DNA of 64,000 bases from Paraburkholderia tropica (GCF_914484835.1 NZ_CAJZAR010000037.1:1-64000); one strand, 5' to 3'; counted from the stretch's first letter, positions 41,143 to 49,911 are shown. The notes: a model not told the origin generated them from the sequence alone. Made by a program: numbers and translations.

Positions 41143-41826
41143 ATGGATATGACAACGGAAATTCGGACACGGCGACGCGCGGATGCGCTCACCCGGCAGC
41201 GGATCGTCGAGGCGGCGATCGAGATCCTCGACCGGGACGGCGAGGACGCGCTGACCTTTCGCGCGCTCGCGGCGCATCTGGCGACCGGCAGCGGCGCGAT
41301 CTACTGGCACGTCGCCGACAAGCAGGCGCTGCTCGCGGCCGCCACCGATCCGATCATCGCCGCCGCACTGAGCGAGGCGGCGGCAAAACCGCAACCGCAG
41401 GACGCGATCCGCGCGCTGGCGCTCGGCATTTTCGATGCGATCGACGCCCATCCGTGGGTCGGCGCGCAGTTGTCGCGCGATCCGTGGCAGTACGCGGTGC
41501 TGCGGATCCTCGAAGGCATCGGCGCGCAGGTGCAGGCGATGGGCGTGCCCGAGCCCGCGCAGTTCAACGCGGCCACAGCGCTATTGAGCTTCATTCTCGG
41601 GCTTGCGGGACAGTACGCGACGCGTCCGCAGATAGCGCCGGAAGGCATGGACCGGGTCGAGGTGCTGGAGAGCGTCGCCGCGAAATGGGCGCAACTCGAT
41701 CCCGCCGAGCATCCGTTCGTGCGCCAGGTGGCCGCGATGCTAGCGGGTCACGACGATCGCGAGCAGTTTCTCGCCGGGATCGATTTCATTCTGGCGGGTA
41801 TTCAGCAGAATGCGGTGGCGAAGTGA
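41143..41826 (+). CDS. TetR family repressor of the monooxygenase
   Basis: A 227-residue regulator. The N-terminal TetR helix-turn-helix is clear (residues about 17-62: RQRIVEAAIEILDRDGEDALTFR, then GSGAIYWHVADKQALL). The C-terminal ~150 residues form a helical ligand domain of the TetR_C type. The motif SGAIYWHVADK and the length are close to tetracycline-repressor relatives. It is divergent from the TetX-like gene, and two palindromes in the 78-bp gap fit autoregulated repression. The inducer is presumably the monooxygenase substrate. Confidence 0.92.
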   Translation: MDMTTEIRTRRRADALTRQRIVEAAIEILDRDGEDALTFRALAAHLATGSGAIYWHVADKQALLAAATDPIIAAALSEAAAKPQPQDAIRALALGIFDAIDAHPWVGAQLSRDPWQYAVLRILEGIGAQVQAMGVPEPAQFNAATALLSFILGLAGQYATRPQIAPEGMDRVEVLESVAAKWAQLDPAEHPFVRQVAAMLAGHDDREQFLAGIDFILAGIQQNAVAK

Positions 41827-41831
41827 TTTTT

Positions 41832-41848
41832 GGCCTGATTTTCAGGCC
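41832..41848. terminator. Hairpin between convergent TetR and LysR genes
   Basis: GGCCTGA and TCAGGCC pair around TTT. A T run precedes rather than follows the stem on the plus strand, so termination is uncertain. Confidence 0.4.
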
Positions 41849-41927
41849 GATTAGCGATTGATCAGTCATCCGAATCATTCATCGCGCGCGAATGAACGGA
41901 ACATGTCCGCGCATTCGCCGCGCCCGC

Positions 41928-42818
41928 TTATCGCGCGGGCAGCAGTCGGCTCAATTCGTTTAACGCGAGACTTTGATACGCGGGACGCGACACCATCCAC
42001 GTCGTGATTTCCGTGAGCGGAATGGATTGCACCGTCGACGCCACCGCCAGCGTCGCGAGCACCGACTTCGGAAATACCGCCACCGCCGTCCCGGCGGACA
42101 CGGCCGCGAAAATCGCGTGATACGAGTGGTATTCCACGATCTCGCCGACGCTCTCGGGACCCGATCCCTGGTCCGCGCACTTCGACTCCAGCCATTGCTC
42201 GCCGATTCGCCGATACGTGCAGCCCTTCGCGAACGCGGCGAGCGGATAGTGCGTCACGCTTTCGGAAGCGGAACCGAGACGACTCGGGACCAGCAGCAGC
42301 AATTCCTCGCGAAACGCCGGGATCGCCGCAAGATCGGCATCGGCACCGGTATTGAATTCGATGGCGGCGCGCTCATCCGTTTCGGCGATAAAGGCGCAAT
42401 CGAGCCGGCTGGCCTTCACGTCGTCGATGAGCGCGCGCGTGGTGCCCGTCGAAATATCCAGTTGCACGGCGGGCCAGAGACTTTGATACGCGCCCAGCAA
42501 GCCCGGCAGCCGCGCCGCCGCCGTGCTTTCCATCGAGCCGATTCTCAACCGGCCCACGGGGACGTTCGATTGCATCGCCTGGCGCGCCTCTTCAGCGAGC
42601 GTCAGCATGCGATGCGCGTAACCGAGCAGGCGCTGCCCGTCCCCGGTCAAGGTCATGCGCTTGCCTTCGCGCGAAAAGAGCTGCACGCCGAGTTCCTCTT
42701 CGAGCTGCTTGACGCGCGTCGTCACGTTCGATTGCACGCGTTGCAGCAACTGCGCCGCGCGCGTGACGCTCTGTTCCTTCGCGACCAGGCTGAAAATCTC
42801 TAGATCGAGCAGCTCCAT
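41928..42818 (-). CDS. LysR-type regulator beside nitronate monooxygenase
   Basis: A 296-residue LysR-type regulator: winged helix-turn-helix at 1-60 (LEIFSLVAKEQSVTRAAQLL, then VQSNVTTRVKQLEEELGVQL) and a periplasmic-binding-protein-like effector domain from about residue 90. The DNA-reading helix and length are normal. Its own upstream region has the dyad AATCT-N7-AGATT (42857-42873), and the same dyad lies before the nitronate monooxygenase gene. It therefore probably autoregulates and controls that gene. Tandem rather than divergent to its target, which is less usual for LysR pairs. Confidence 0.92.
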   Translation of the reverse strand: MELLDLEIFSLVAKEQSVTRAAQLLQRVQSNVTTRVKQLEEELGVQLFSREGKRMTLTGDGQRLLGYAHRMLTLAEEARQAMQSNVPVGRLRIGSMESTAAARLPGLLGAYQSLWPAVQLDISTGTTRALIDDVKASRLDCAFIAETDERAAIEFNTGADADLAAIPAFREELLLLVPSRLGSASESVTHYPLAAFAKGCTYRRIGEQWLESKCADQGSGPESVGEIVEYHSYHAIFAAVSAGTAVAVFPKSVLATLAVASTVQSIPLTEITTWMVSRPAYQSLALNELSRLLPAR

Positions 42819-42856
42819 CCGGCAAATTCCTGATTAACGAACACGATGCATAAATT

Positions 42857-42873
42857 AATCTCTCTACGAGATT
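42857..42873. promoter_or_regulatory. LysR box 1 (AATCT-N7-AGATT)
   Basis: Dyad AATCTCTCTACGAGATT, 39-55 bases before the LysR start at 42818. It fits the T-N11-A pattern of LysR-type sites and shares both arms with the site at 44118. Confidence 0.65.
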
Positions 42874-42940
42874 TTACTGCAAGCCCTGGCGCGATCGGGA
42901 GCCACGCAGGAAACAAGGCAACGAACAAAGCATCGCGCGG

Positions 42941-44050
42941 CTAAGCGAGGTTCGAAACGGTCGAATGGAGTTGCGCAACCGCAGCCCGCATTTCCGCTTC
43001 AAGCGTGCGCATGAGTTCGGCGGCAGGCATCGCACGCGACAACGCGGCGGCCTGACCGGCCCATTGCGCGCCATAGCCGAATTCGCCCTTCGCCTTCGCG
43101 GCCGCATTCAACGCCTTGCCCGCATCGTAGGTGATGGGATACGCGGGCACGGTTTTCGGGCTGCCTTCCTCGTGTTCGAGCCGCGTGAATTTATTCACGA
43201 TCGAACGCGCCGCGCGGCCTGAAATGGCGCGCGTGAAGGTCGTATGTTCAGCAGCCGCGCCGAGCAAGGCTTGTCGATAGCCGTCGTCGATCGACGTTTC
43301 CGGGCACGAAACGAAGGCGGTTCCGAGTTGCGCCGCCGATGCGCCCAGCGCCAGCGCCGCCACGATGCCCGCGCCGTCCATGATGCCGCCCGAGGCGATC
43401 ACCGGCAGACTGCATTGGCGCGCAACGAGCCGCGTGAGCGCGAACGTGCCGAGATAATCGTCCTCCGTCGAAGCATCGAACAGGCCGCGATGGCCGCCCG
43501 CTTCGATGCCTTGCACGACGATCGCATCGACGCCCGCTGCTTCGACCTGGCGCGCTTCTGCCAGATTGGTTGCGCTCGCGAGCAGGCGAATGCCCGCTTG
43601 TTGATACGCAGCGATCAGCTTCGCGTCGGGCAAACCGAAGTGAAAACTCACGACTGCGGGACGCGCATCCAGAAGCATCGTCTGCATCGCTTCATCGGCG
43701 AGAAAGCTCGTATAGATTTCGCGCAGTTGCGCGGGCGGCTCGGCGCCGTATTGCGCGAAGTGGCGTTGCAGCCAGTTGAGCCAGGTCTGCTCGACCTCGC
43801 GATTCGCCACCGCAGGCGCGTGGCAAAAGAGATTCACATTGAACGGACGGGCGGTCAGCGCACGCGTGGCGTCGATGGCCTTGCGCGCGTCGGCGGCGTT
43901 CATCGCACCGAGGCCGAGCGACCCAAGTCCACCGGCATTCGACACCGCCGCGGCGAGCGCGGGCGTTGCCACGCCGGCCATGGGCGCCTGCACGATGGGC
44001 TTCTCGATGCCCAGGATTTCCAGAAGAGTGCCTGAAGATTTCACGCTCAT
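42941..44050 (-). CDS. Nitronate monooxygenase (NAD(P)H-independent, FMN, class I type)
   Basis: A 369-residue FMN TIM-barrel enzyme that oxidises alkyl nitronates (for example propionate-3-nitronate, a plant and fungal toxin). Conserved features are QAPMAGVATP (21-30), the catalytic His187 in QGIEAGGHRG, and the phosphate-binding ASGGIMDGAGI and LGTAFVSCPE motifs. Length fits bacterial NMO. The ATG at 44050 has GAGGT just upstream; a reading from 44089 adds 13 residues without support. A shared LysR box upstream indicates control by the neighbouring LysR. Confidence 0.88.
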   Translation of the reverse strand: MSVKSSGTLLEILGIEKPIVQAPMAGVATPALAAAVSNAGGLGSLGLGAMNAADARKAIDATRALTARPFNVNLFCHAPAVANREVEQTWLNWLQRHFAQYGAEPPAQLREIYTSFLADEAMQTMLLDARPAVVSFHFGLPDAKLIAAYQQAGIRLLASATNLAEARQVEAAGVDAIVVQGIEAGGHRGLFDASTEDDYLGTFALTRLVARQCSLPVIASGGIMDGAGIVAALALGASAAQLGTAFVSCPETSIDDGYRQALLGAAAEHTTFTRAISGRAARSIVNKFTRLEHEEGSPKTVPAYPITYDAGKALNAAAKAKGEFGYGAQWAGQAAALSRAMPAAELMRTLEAEMRAAVAQLHSTVSNLA

Positions 44051-44117
44051 AGTGACCTCATTTCGTTCGCTGACTCGATACTCGATCATCTTACATGGAA
44101 ATCATGCATGCTATATC

Positions 44118-44134
44118 AATCTTTTTTTGAGATT
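44118..44134. promoter_or_regulatory. LysR box 2 before nitronate monooxygenase
   Basis: AATCT-N7-AGATT inside a longer perfect dyad: TATCAATCT (44114-44122) and AGATTGATA (44130-44138). It is 68-84 bases before the ATG at 44050. It also lies just after the Lrp/AsnC gene, but no T tract follows on the minus strand, so a regulatory role fits better than a terminator. Confidence 0.65.
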
Positions 44135-44167
44135 GATAAACGGGACTGAATCGCGCTTCCAAGTGCC

Positions 44168-44659
44168 CTATCCGCGCCCGCCGACCGGCACATTCAGCGT
44201 CGTCTTGACCCGCTCCATCGCCACGAAGGTTCGGAAACTTTTCACATTGCCTTCCGCGAAAAACAGCGAGCGCGTGAGCGCGGTGTATTCGGCCATGTCC
44301 CGCGTGCAGAAAATCAGAATGAAATCGACATCGCCGGTCACGTAATAACACTGCTGGACCTGCTCGCACGCTTCGAAACGCGCTTTCATCGCGTCGAGCA
44401 ATTCGACCGCTTCATTCTCCGCCGAAACATGCGTAATGACGGTCACATGCGCACCGAGTGCGCCCGGATTCAGCACGCTGCAATCGCTTTCGATCACGCC
44501 GCTCTTGCGCAGGCGCTGCAAACGCCGCGCGACGGACGGCACCGAGAGATTGATTTGCTGCCCGATTTCGCGGTGGGGAACCTGATTGTCCCGCTGGACG
44601 ATGGCGAGAATCTTGAGGTCGAAGTCGTCGAGTTCTATACCGCGGTCGGTCGTGGCCAT
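44168..44659 (-). CDS. Lrp/AsnC family regulator
   Basis: A 163-residue feast/famine regulator: N-terminal helix-turn-helix (about 8-62, LDDFDLKILAIVQRDNQVPH, then INLSVPSVARRLQRLRKSGVI) and a C-terminal RAM ligand domain (ALGAHVTVITHVSAE and YYVTGDVDFILIF). These proteins bind amino acids. It is divergent from diaminopropionate ammonia-lyase, which suggests it senses diaminopropionate or a related amino acid. The ATG at 44659 starts MATTDRG; upstream residues are not family-like. A small dyad overlaps its promoter. Confidence 0.92.
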   Translation of the reverse strand: MATTDRGIELDDFDLKILAIVQRDNQVPHREIGQQINLSVPSVARRLQRLRKSGVIESDCSVLNPGALGAHVTVITHVSAENEAVELLDAMKARFEACEQVQQCYYVTGDVDFILIFCTRDMAEYTALTRSLFFAEGNVKSFRTFVAMERVKTTLNVPVGGRG

Positions 44660-44667
44660 AAGAAAAA

Positions 44668-44680
44668 TTCTCGTAGAGAA
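44668..44680. promoter_or_regulatory. Dyad TTCTC-GTA-GAGAA before the Lrp/AsnC gene
   Basis: A perfect 5-3-5 inverted repeat 9 bases before the Lrp/AsnC ATG and about 150 bases before the divergent ammonia-lyase gene. Lrp/AsnC regulators commonly bind such short dyads and autoregulate. Confidence 0.45.
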
Positions 44681-44828
44681 GTGCCGGAATGATCGCGATT
44701 CCAAGGGAGTTCGCCGCAATGCGCGAGAATTTATTGCATTTCAATGCCGAAATACGATTACAAATAACGCACGCATCGCAATATTATTTCACACATCGAA
44801 TCGACGCCTGTCTTACGGAGTGAGTTAA

Positions 44829-46043
44829 ATGCTAATTGCAAACCCGCGTGCCCTGTACACCCCCTATCCCTCTGCACTCCAAAGCATTTTGAACGTGCGC
44901 GCAGCGGATGAAAGCGGCGCGTGGCTCGCAAGCTGGGGCCAGATTTCCCGCTCCGCCACGCCACTGTGGGATCTGCCCGATGCCGCCGCGGCGCTGGGCA
45001 TCGCGCGCCTCAGCGTGAAAGACGAAGGCCTGCGCTCGCCCCTCGGCAGTTTCAAGGCGCTGGGCGCACCGATCGCGTTGACGCGTCTGATCCTGCGTCT
45101 CTGGCACACGCACGATCTGAATCCGCAAGGCCTGCTGCGCGGCGACTACGCGGAGCTGCTGGCGCCCCTCACGGTCATCAGCGCAACGGACGGCAATCAC
45201 GGCAAGGCGCTGGCCGCCGCTGCGCGCGATATCGGCTGCCAGTGCGTGATCGTGCTGCATGCGAACGTCAGCCGCGAACGCGAGGACGCGATTGCGCACT
45301 ACGGCGCACGCATCGTCCGCATCGAGGGCGACTACGACGCCTCCGTCGAACACGCCGCGCAACTCGCGGCGGACAACCACTGGCACGTGGTCTCGGACAC
45401 CTCGTATGAAGGCTACGAAACGATTCCCCGCGACGTCATGCAAGGCTACGGCGTGATTGCCGCCGAAACGCTGGCGCAACTCGACAGTCCCGTTACGCAT
45501 GTGTTTCTCCAGGGCGGCGTGGGCGGCCTCGCGGCGGGCGTGGCCAGCTATCTCTGGGAGCACTTCGGCGCGCAGCGCCCGCAATTCATCGTGGTCGAGC
45601 CGCAGCAGGCCGATTGCCTTTATCAGAGCGCGATGGCGGGTCACGCGACCCGCGCGACGGGCAGCGTCGATTCGGTGATGGCCGGGCTGGCCTGCGGCGA
45701 AGCCTCGCCGCTCGCATGGAAAATTCTCGAGGGCTGCGTCGACCACTTCATGACCATCGCCGACGACGACGCCGTGACCGCCATGCGCACGCTCGCCGCC
45801 GGTTCGGAACGCGATGCGCCGCTGGTCGCGGGCGAATCGGGCGCTGCGGGATTCGCGGGCCTGGCCGCCTTGATTCGGAATCCTGAGTTGTCGGTGAAGG
45901 TCGGACTGGGATCGGCGTCTCATGTGCTCGTCATCAACACGGAGGCTGCGACCGCGCCCGGCGTCTACGAGGCGCTGATCGGCGAAACGGCGGCCAGCGT
46001 CAGCGCGCGCCAGGCCGAGTGGATGAGCGCGATCGAACACTGA
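44829..46043 (+). CDS. dpaL: 2,3-diaminopropionate ammonia-lyase
   Basis: A 404-residue PLP enzyme (fold type II) that converts 2,3-diaminopropionate to pyruvate and two ammonia. The Schiff-base lysine is Lys76 (SPLGSFKALGA), the substrate loop is SATDGNHGKALA and the phosphate-binding loop is QGGVGGLAAGVASY. The N-terminus with NPRALYTPYPS and the length (about 400) match DAP ammonia-lyase rather than threonine dehydratase. GGAG precedes the ATG. 37 bases before an M20 amidohydrolase gene, and divergent from the Lrp/AsnC gene, forming a small catabolic unit. Confidence 0.88.
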   Translation: MLIANPRALYTPYPSALQSILNVRAADESGAWLASWGQISRSATPLWDLPDAAAALGIARLSVKDEGLRSPLGSFKALGAPIALTRLILRLWHTHDLNPQGLLRGDYAELLAPLTVISATDGNHGKALAAAARDIGCQCVIVLHANVSREREDAIAHYGARIVRIEGDYDASVEHAAQLAADNHWHVVSDTSYEGYETIPRDVMQGYGVIAAETLAQLDSPVTHVFLQGGVGGLAAGVASYLWEHFGAQRPQFIVVEPQQADCLYQSAMAGHATRATGSVDSVMAGLACGEASPLAWKILEGCVDHFMTIADDDAVTAMRTLAAGSERDAPLVAGESGAAGFAGLAALIRNPELSVKVGLGSASHVLVINTEAATAPGVYEALIGETAASVSARQAEWMSAIEH

Positions 46044-46080
46044 CATCGACAAACCGGAAGATCACGAGACAGGTCACACG

Positions 46081-47244
46081 ATGGAAACGTCGCTGCAAGA
46101 AAAACTGCAAGGCTGGCGCCGCCAGTTGCATCGCAATCCCGAAACCGGTTTCGAGGAAGTGCAAACCTCCGACTACGTCGCCCGGATTCTCACGACGCTC
46201 GGCATGGAGGTGCACCGGAACATCGGCGGAACCGGGCTCGTCGCCAATCTGAAAGTCGGCGGGGGCACGCGCACGGTCGGGCTGCGCGCGGAAATGGATG
46301 CGCTCAAAATCGCCGAGAATGCGCCTGGCCGCGCCTATGCGTCGTGCAATGCCGGAAAGATGCACGCGTGCGGTCACGACGGCCATATGGCGATGATTCT
46401 CGGCGCGGCGCAACTGCTCGCCGAACGCCGCGATTTCGACGGCACCGTGCGCTTTATTTTTCAGCCCGCCGAAGAACATGGCCGCGGCGCAAAAGCCATG
46501 ATCGCCGATGGCCTGTTTGAGCGCTTTCCGGTCGACGCGATTTTCGGCGCGCACAATATGCCGGGATTGCCCGCCGGCAGTTTCTCGACGCGGCCCGGCG
46601 GCATCATGGCGAGCGAGGATAATTTCGTTATCCATATCAAGGCGAAAGGCACGCACGCCGCGCGGCCGCATATGGGCATCGATCCGATTGTGATTGCCTC
46701 GCAGATCGTGCTCGCGCTGCAGACCATCGTGTCGCGCAACCTGGACCCGAGCCAATGCGCGGTCATCTCGTGCACCGAGATCATCACCGACGGCCTGCGT
46801 AACGTGATCCCCTCGAACGTCATCATCAAAGGCGATACGCGCAGCTATTCGCCCGAAGTGCAAAACCTGCTCGCCACGCGCATGCGCGAAGTGAGCGAAG
46901 GGATTTGCCGCACGCATGGCGCCGAATGCGCCTTCGAGTACACGCATGAATTCGTGCCGACGGTGAATACGCCGGAATTCGTCGACGTGGCCGTTGCGGC
47001 GGCGAGCACGGTCGCGGGCGCGGACCAGGTCGACGCGAATGTTCAGCCGATGATGATTTCGGAAGACTTCGGCGCGTTCCTGCAAGTCGTGCCGGGCAAT
47101 TTCGTGTTTATCGGCAACGGCATCGAGGCGGACGATGGCGGCACGCCGCTCCACAACGCGAGCTACGATTTCAACGACCGCATTTTGACGGTTGGGGCGC
47201 GGTATTTTGCGGAGATCGTGCGGATGCAGCTTGCGGCGGCGTGA
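46081..47244 (+). CDS. M20 family aminoacylase/amidohydrolase (hippurate-hydrolase type)
   Basis: A 387-residue metallohydrolase of the M20D group that removes acyl groups from N-acyl amino acids or similar amides. Metal-site motifs are MHACGHDGH (Cys97, His99) and QPAEEHGRGAKAM (Glu131-Glu132), with His at the dimer-domain motif KAKGTHAARPHMG. C-terminal HNASYDFND carries the last ligand His. The two-domain layout and length are normal. In operon with diaminopropionate ammonia-lyase, it may release diaminopropionate from an N-acyl derivative; this is inference from position. Confidence 0.9.
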   Translation: METSLQEKLQGWRRQLHRNPETGFEEVQTSDYVARILTTLGMEVHRNIGGTGLVANLKVGGGTRTVGLRAEMDALKIAENAPGRAYASCNAGKMHACGHDGHMAMILGAAQLLAERRDFDGTVRFIFQPAEEHGRGAKAMIADGLFERFPVDAIFGAHNMPGLPAGSFSTRPGGIMASEDNFVIHIKAKGTHAARPHMGIDPIVIASQIVLALQTIVSRNLDPSQCAVISCTEIITDGLRNVIPSNVIIKGDTRSYSPEVQNLLATRMREVSEGICRTHGAECAFEYTHEFVPTVNTPEFVDVAVAAASTVAGADQVDANVQPMMISEDFGAFLQVVPGNFVFIGNGIEADDGGTPLHNASYDFNDRILTVGARYFAEIVRMQLAAA

Positions 47245-47260
47245 GGATTGCGGTCGGCGT

Positions 47261-47322
47261 GGCGTTGTAGATTGAACAACAGGCGTTGTAGATTGAACAA
47301 CAGGCGTTGTCGATTAAACAAC
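47261..47322. repeat. Three tandem 21-bp repeats, each a small hairpin
   Basis: The unit GGCGTTGTAGATTGAACAAC plus A occurs exactly at 47261-47281 and 47282-47302, with a diverged third copy from 47303. Each unit contains the inverted repeat GTTGT ... ACAAC. They sit between the convergent M20 and LysR genes, where they may act as a combined transcription stop. Confidence 0.9.
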
Positions 47323-47331
47323 GGCGCCCCC

Positions 47332-48210
47332 TCACTTCGCCTTCGGCACCAACCTCAAAAACGCCCGCACCGCCGGCGCGCGCTCGTGCTTACGGCAGAC
47401 GAGCGCCAGTTCAGAAGTAATCGGCTTACCCTCAATGCGCCGATAGACGATGCCCGGCAAGCTCACGCAGCCCGCCAGCGCGTCGGGAATCACCGCCACC
47501 CAGCCGTTCACCGACACGCACGCAAGCACCGCCAGCAAGCCGCCCGGCCGCGCCGCGATGCGCGGCACGAAACGCCCGCGGCGCGCGAGTTCGAGCGTGC
47601 CGAACTCCTGCTCCGGCACCGCGAAACTGGCCTCCGCGAGATCGGCGGGACGCAGTGTCTCCTGCGCCGCATAAGGCGAGTCCGCGGGCACGGCCGCCAC
47701 GAACGCATCGCGCTGCAACGTGAACACGCGCACCGTGTCCGGCAGCGTGAGCGGCGGCCGCACATACGCGACATCGAGCAGGCCCGTCTCCAGGCGCCGC
47801 GCCACGTCCTCCATCGGGATTTCGGTGACGCTCACTTCCACGCGCGGCCACGCGGCGCGAAACTCGCCGATCGAGCGTTGCAGCGCGCCCGAATACACCG
47901 CCGACGACACATAGCCCGCCACGATGCGCCCCACTTCGCCGCGCGCCGCCAGCGCGGCGAGTTCCTGTCCGCGCTGCAAATGTTCGAGCGCCGCCGCCGC
48001 TTCGGGCAAATACGCCTCGCCCGCCGCGGTCAGCGACACCGCGCTGCGCGAGCGATGAAACAGCCGCGCGCCCAGATGACGCTCGGCCTCCTGAACGTGG
48101 CGCGTGAGCGCGGGCGGCGCCATGTCGAGCTCCTCGGCCGCGCGCGCGAAATGCAGATGCCGCGCCACACACAGAAAGGCCCGCACGTGGCGCAGTTCGA
48201 GACGACTCAT
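47332..48210 (-). CDS. LysR-type regulator divergent from an MFS transporter
   Basis: A 292-residue LysR-type regulator with its helix-turn-helix in the first 60 residues (LELRHVRAFLCVARHLHFAR, then MAPPALTRHVQEAERHLGAR) and the effector-binding domain from about residue 90 (GRIVAGYVSSAVYS). The short LRHVRAFLCVARHLHFARAA start resembles BenM/CatM-like regulators. It is divergent from the DHA2 transporter, with the dyad ATTGC-N9-GCAAT in the 120-bp gap, so it most likely controls that exporter. Confidence 0.92.
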   Translation of the reverse strand: MSRLELRHVRAFLCVARHLHFARAAEELDMAPPALTRHVQEAERHLGARLFHRSRSAVSLTAAGEAYLPEAAAALEHLQRGQELAALAARGEVGRIVAGYVSSAVYSGALQRSIGEFRAAWPRVEVSVTEIPMEDVARRLETGLLDVAYVRPPLTLPDTVRVFTLQRDAFVAAVPADSPYAAQETLRPADLAEASFAVPEQEFGTLELARRGRFVPRIAARPGGLLAVLACVSVNGWVAVIPDALAGCVSLPGIVYRRIEGKPITSELALVCRKHERAPAVRAFLRLVPKAK

Positions 48211-48232
48211 GATTACCGGTTTCGTGAAGCAA

Positions 48233-48251
48233 ATTGCTATTTTATGGCAAT
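48233..48251. promoter_or_regulatory. Candidate LysR operator between LysR and MFS genes
   Basis: ATTGC-N9-GCAAT dyad, about 23-41 bases before the LysR ATG and 80-98 before the transporter start. It has the AT-rich centre and length typical of LysR-type binding sites. Confidence 0.5.
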
Positions 48252-48330
48252 GACCGATAACCGTCGATGATGCGACGATGCGGGCTGCTTCTTGCGAACC
48301 CGCCTCGCGCTCACCGCCACTGCCATCGCC

Positions 48331-49911
48331 ATGTCCGACTCATCCGTGTCCCGCGCAGCGCTCGACCCCGCCGCGCTGAGCGATCCGCACCCCGATCCCG
48401 ATTCGTTTTCCCACCGCCATCCGAACATCACGCTGGCCGTCGCGTCCGCGACCTGCGCGCTGATCGTGCTCGATACCAACGTGGTCGCCGTCTCGCTGCC
48501 CTCGATCGCGCACGCTTTTCACGCGAGTTTCGCCGACATCGAATGGGTCGTGAGCGCCTACATGACCGCGTTCGCCGCCTGCCTGCTGCCCGCCGGCGCG
48601 ATCGCCGACCGCTTCGGCCGCCGCCGCGTGCTGTTCTGCGGTCTCGCGCTGTTCGCGCTCGCGTCGTTCGGCTGCGGCGCGGCGCCGACGGCCGCGCTGC
48701 TGATCGCCGCGCGCGCCGTGAAGGGCCTGGGCGCGGCGCTGCTGCTCACGTCCGCGCTCGCCGTGATCGCGCATCGCTTCGCACAAGGCCCGGCGCGCGA
48801 ACGGGCGTGGGCGGTCTGGGGCATGTGCATGGGGATCGCGACCGCCGTCGCGCCGTGGGTCGGCGGCGCCATCACGCAATGGGCGGGCTGGCGCTGGATC
48901 TTTCTGATGAATCTGCCCGTGTGCGCGCTGCTCGCGCTCGGCGCGCGCCGCGCCATCGACGAATCGCGCGACCCGCACGCGAAGCGCCTCGATCTGCCCG
49001 GCGGCGTGCTGTTCGCGGCGGCGCTCGCTTGCGCCGTGTGGATGCTGATCGGCATTCCCGCACACGGCTGGCAGTCCGCCTCGACGCTCGGCCGGGGCGC
49101 GGCGAGCATCGCGCTGTTCGTCGCCTTCGTGTGCAGCCAGCGCTGGCAAACGCGGCCGATGATCGATCTGAACCTGTTCCGGCGCGCGCGTTTCGTCGGC
49201 GCCCTGCTCGGCATGTTCGGCTATGCGGCCTGCGCTCAGGTGATGATGACGTTCCTGCCACTCTATTTGCAGATCGCGTTCGGTTTCTCCGCGTTGCAAG
49301 CGGGTCTCGGCATGCTGCCGTTCGCGGCGGCGATGATCGCCGGGCCATCGCTGGGCGCCGCGCTCGCTCGTCGAGCGACGACCGGCGGCGTGCTGAGCGC
49401 GGGCCTCGCGCTGATCGGCGCGGGCAATCTCGCGATGGCCGCGTGCGCGGCGGGCGGCCACTATCTCGCGGTGGCGTTCGCGATGCTCGTGACCGGCACG
49501 GGCGCGGGCGTCATGAACGGCGACACGCAGAAAGCCATCATGGCCTGCGTGCCGCGCGAACGCACCGGCATGGCCTCGGGCATCAGCACGACCACGCGCT
49601 TCACCGCCATCGTGACGGCCGTGGGCGTGCTCGGCGCCGTGCTCGCGGCGCACACGCAGAGCGCGCTCGCCCAGTTGATCGCCAACGTGCCCGCCGCGCG
49701 CCATGCCGTCGATGCGCGCTTCATGGCGAGCCTGCTGGCCGGCGATCTCGGCGAAGCATTGCGCACGCTCGATGCGCCCACGGCGCATCTGCTGTCCCGC
49801 GCCGCGCCGCTCGCTTTCGCGCACGGTTTCTCGCGCGCCCTGCTCGTGAGCGGCCTCGTCGCATTGGCGAGCGCCGTGGCAGTCAAGCTGATGGCCGATG
49901 CGCGCGACTGA
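48331..49911 (+). CDS. DHA2 family MFS drug/solute exporter (14 helices)
   Basis: A 526-residue MFS transporter with about 14 membrane helices. Motif A-like GAIADRFGRRRVL follows helix 2, and the helix 1 motif is LIVLDTNVVAVSLPSIA (family D1 pattern LDxTVVNVALP). The helix 5 motif C-like region is GIATAVAPWVGGAI. Such proteins export toxic organic compounds using the proton gradient. The ATG at 48331 is chosen; a TTG at 48292 would add 13 residues. Divergent from the LysR gene that likely regulates it. The C-terminus (ASAVAVKLMADARD) is ordinary. Confidence 0.9.
   Translation: MSDSSVSRAALDPAALSDPHPDPDSFSHRHPNITLAVASATCALIVLDTNVVAVSLPSIAHAFHASFADIEWVVSAYMTAFAACLLPAGAIADRFGRRRVLFCGLALFALASFGCGAAPTAALLIAARAVKGLGAALLLTSALAVIAHRFAQGPARERAWAVWGMCMGIATAVAPWVGGAITQWAGWRWIFLMNLPVCALLALGARRAIDESRDPHAKRLDLPGGVLFAAALACAVWMLIGIPAHGWQSASTLGRGAASIALFVAFVCSQRWQTRPMIDLNLFRRARFVGALLGMFGYAACAQVMMTFLPLYLQIAFGFSALQAGLGMLPFAAAMIAGPSLGAALARRATTGGVLSAGLALIGAGNLAMAACAAGGHYLAVAFAMLVTGTGAGVMNGDTQKAIMACVPRERTGMASGISTTTRFTAIVTAVGVLGAVLAAHTQSALAQLIANVPAARHAVDARFMASLLAGDLGEALRTLDAPTAHLLSRAAPLAFAHGFSRALLVSGLVALASAVAVKLMADARD

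Noticed and set aside
47261..47322. CRISPR-like array
   Set aside because: Units are contiguous with no spacers, and there are only three; no cas genes are in the window.
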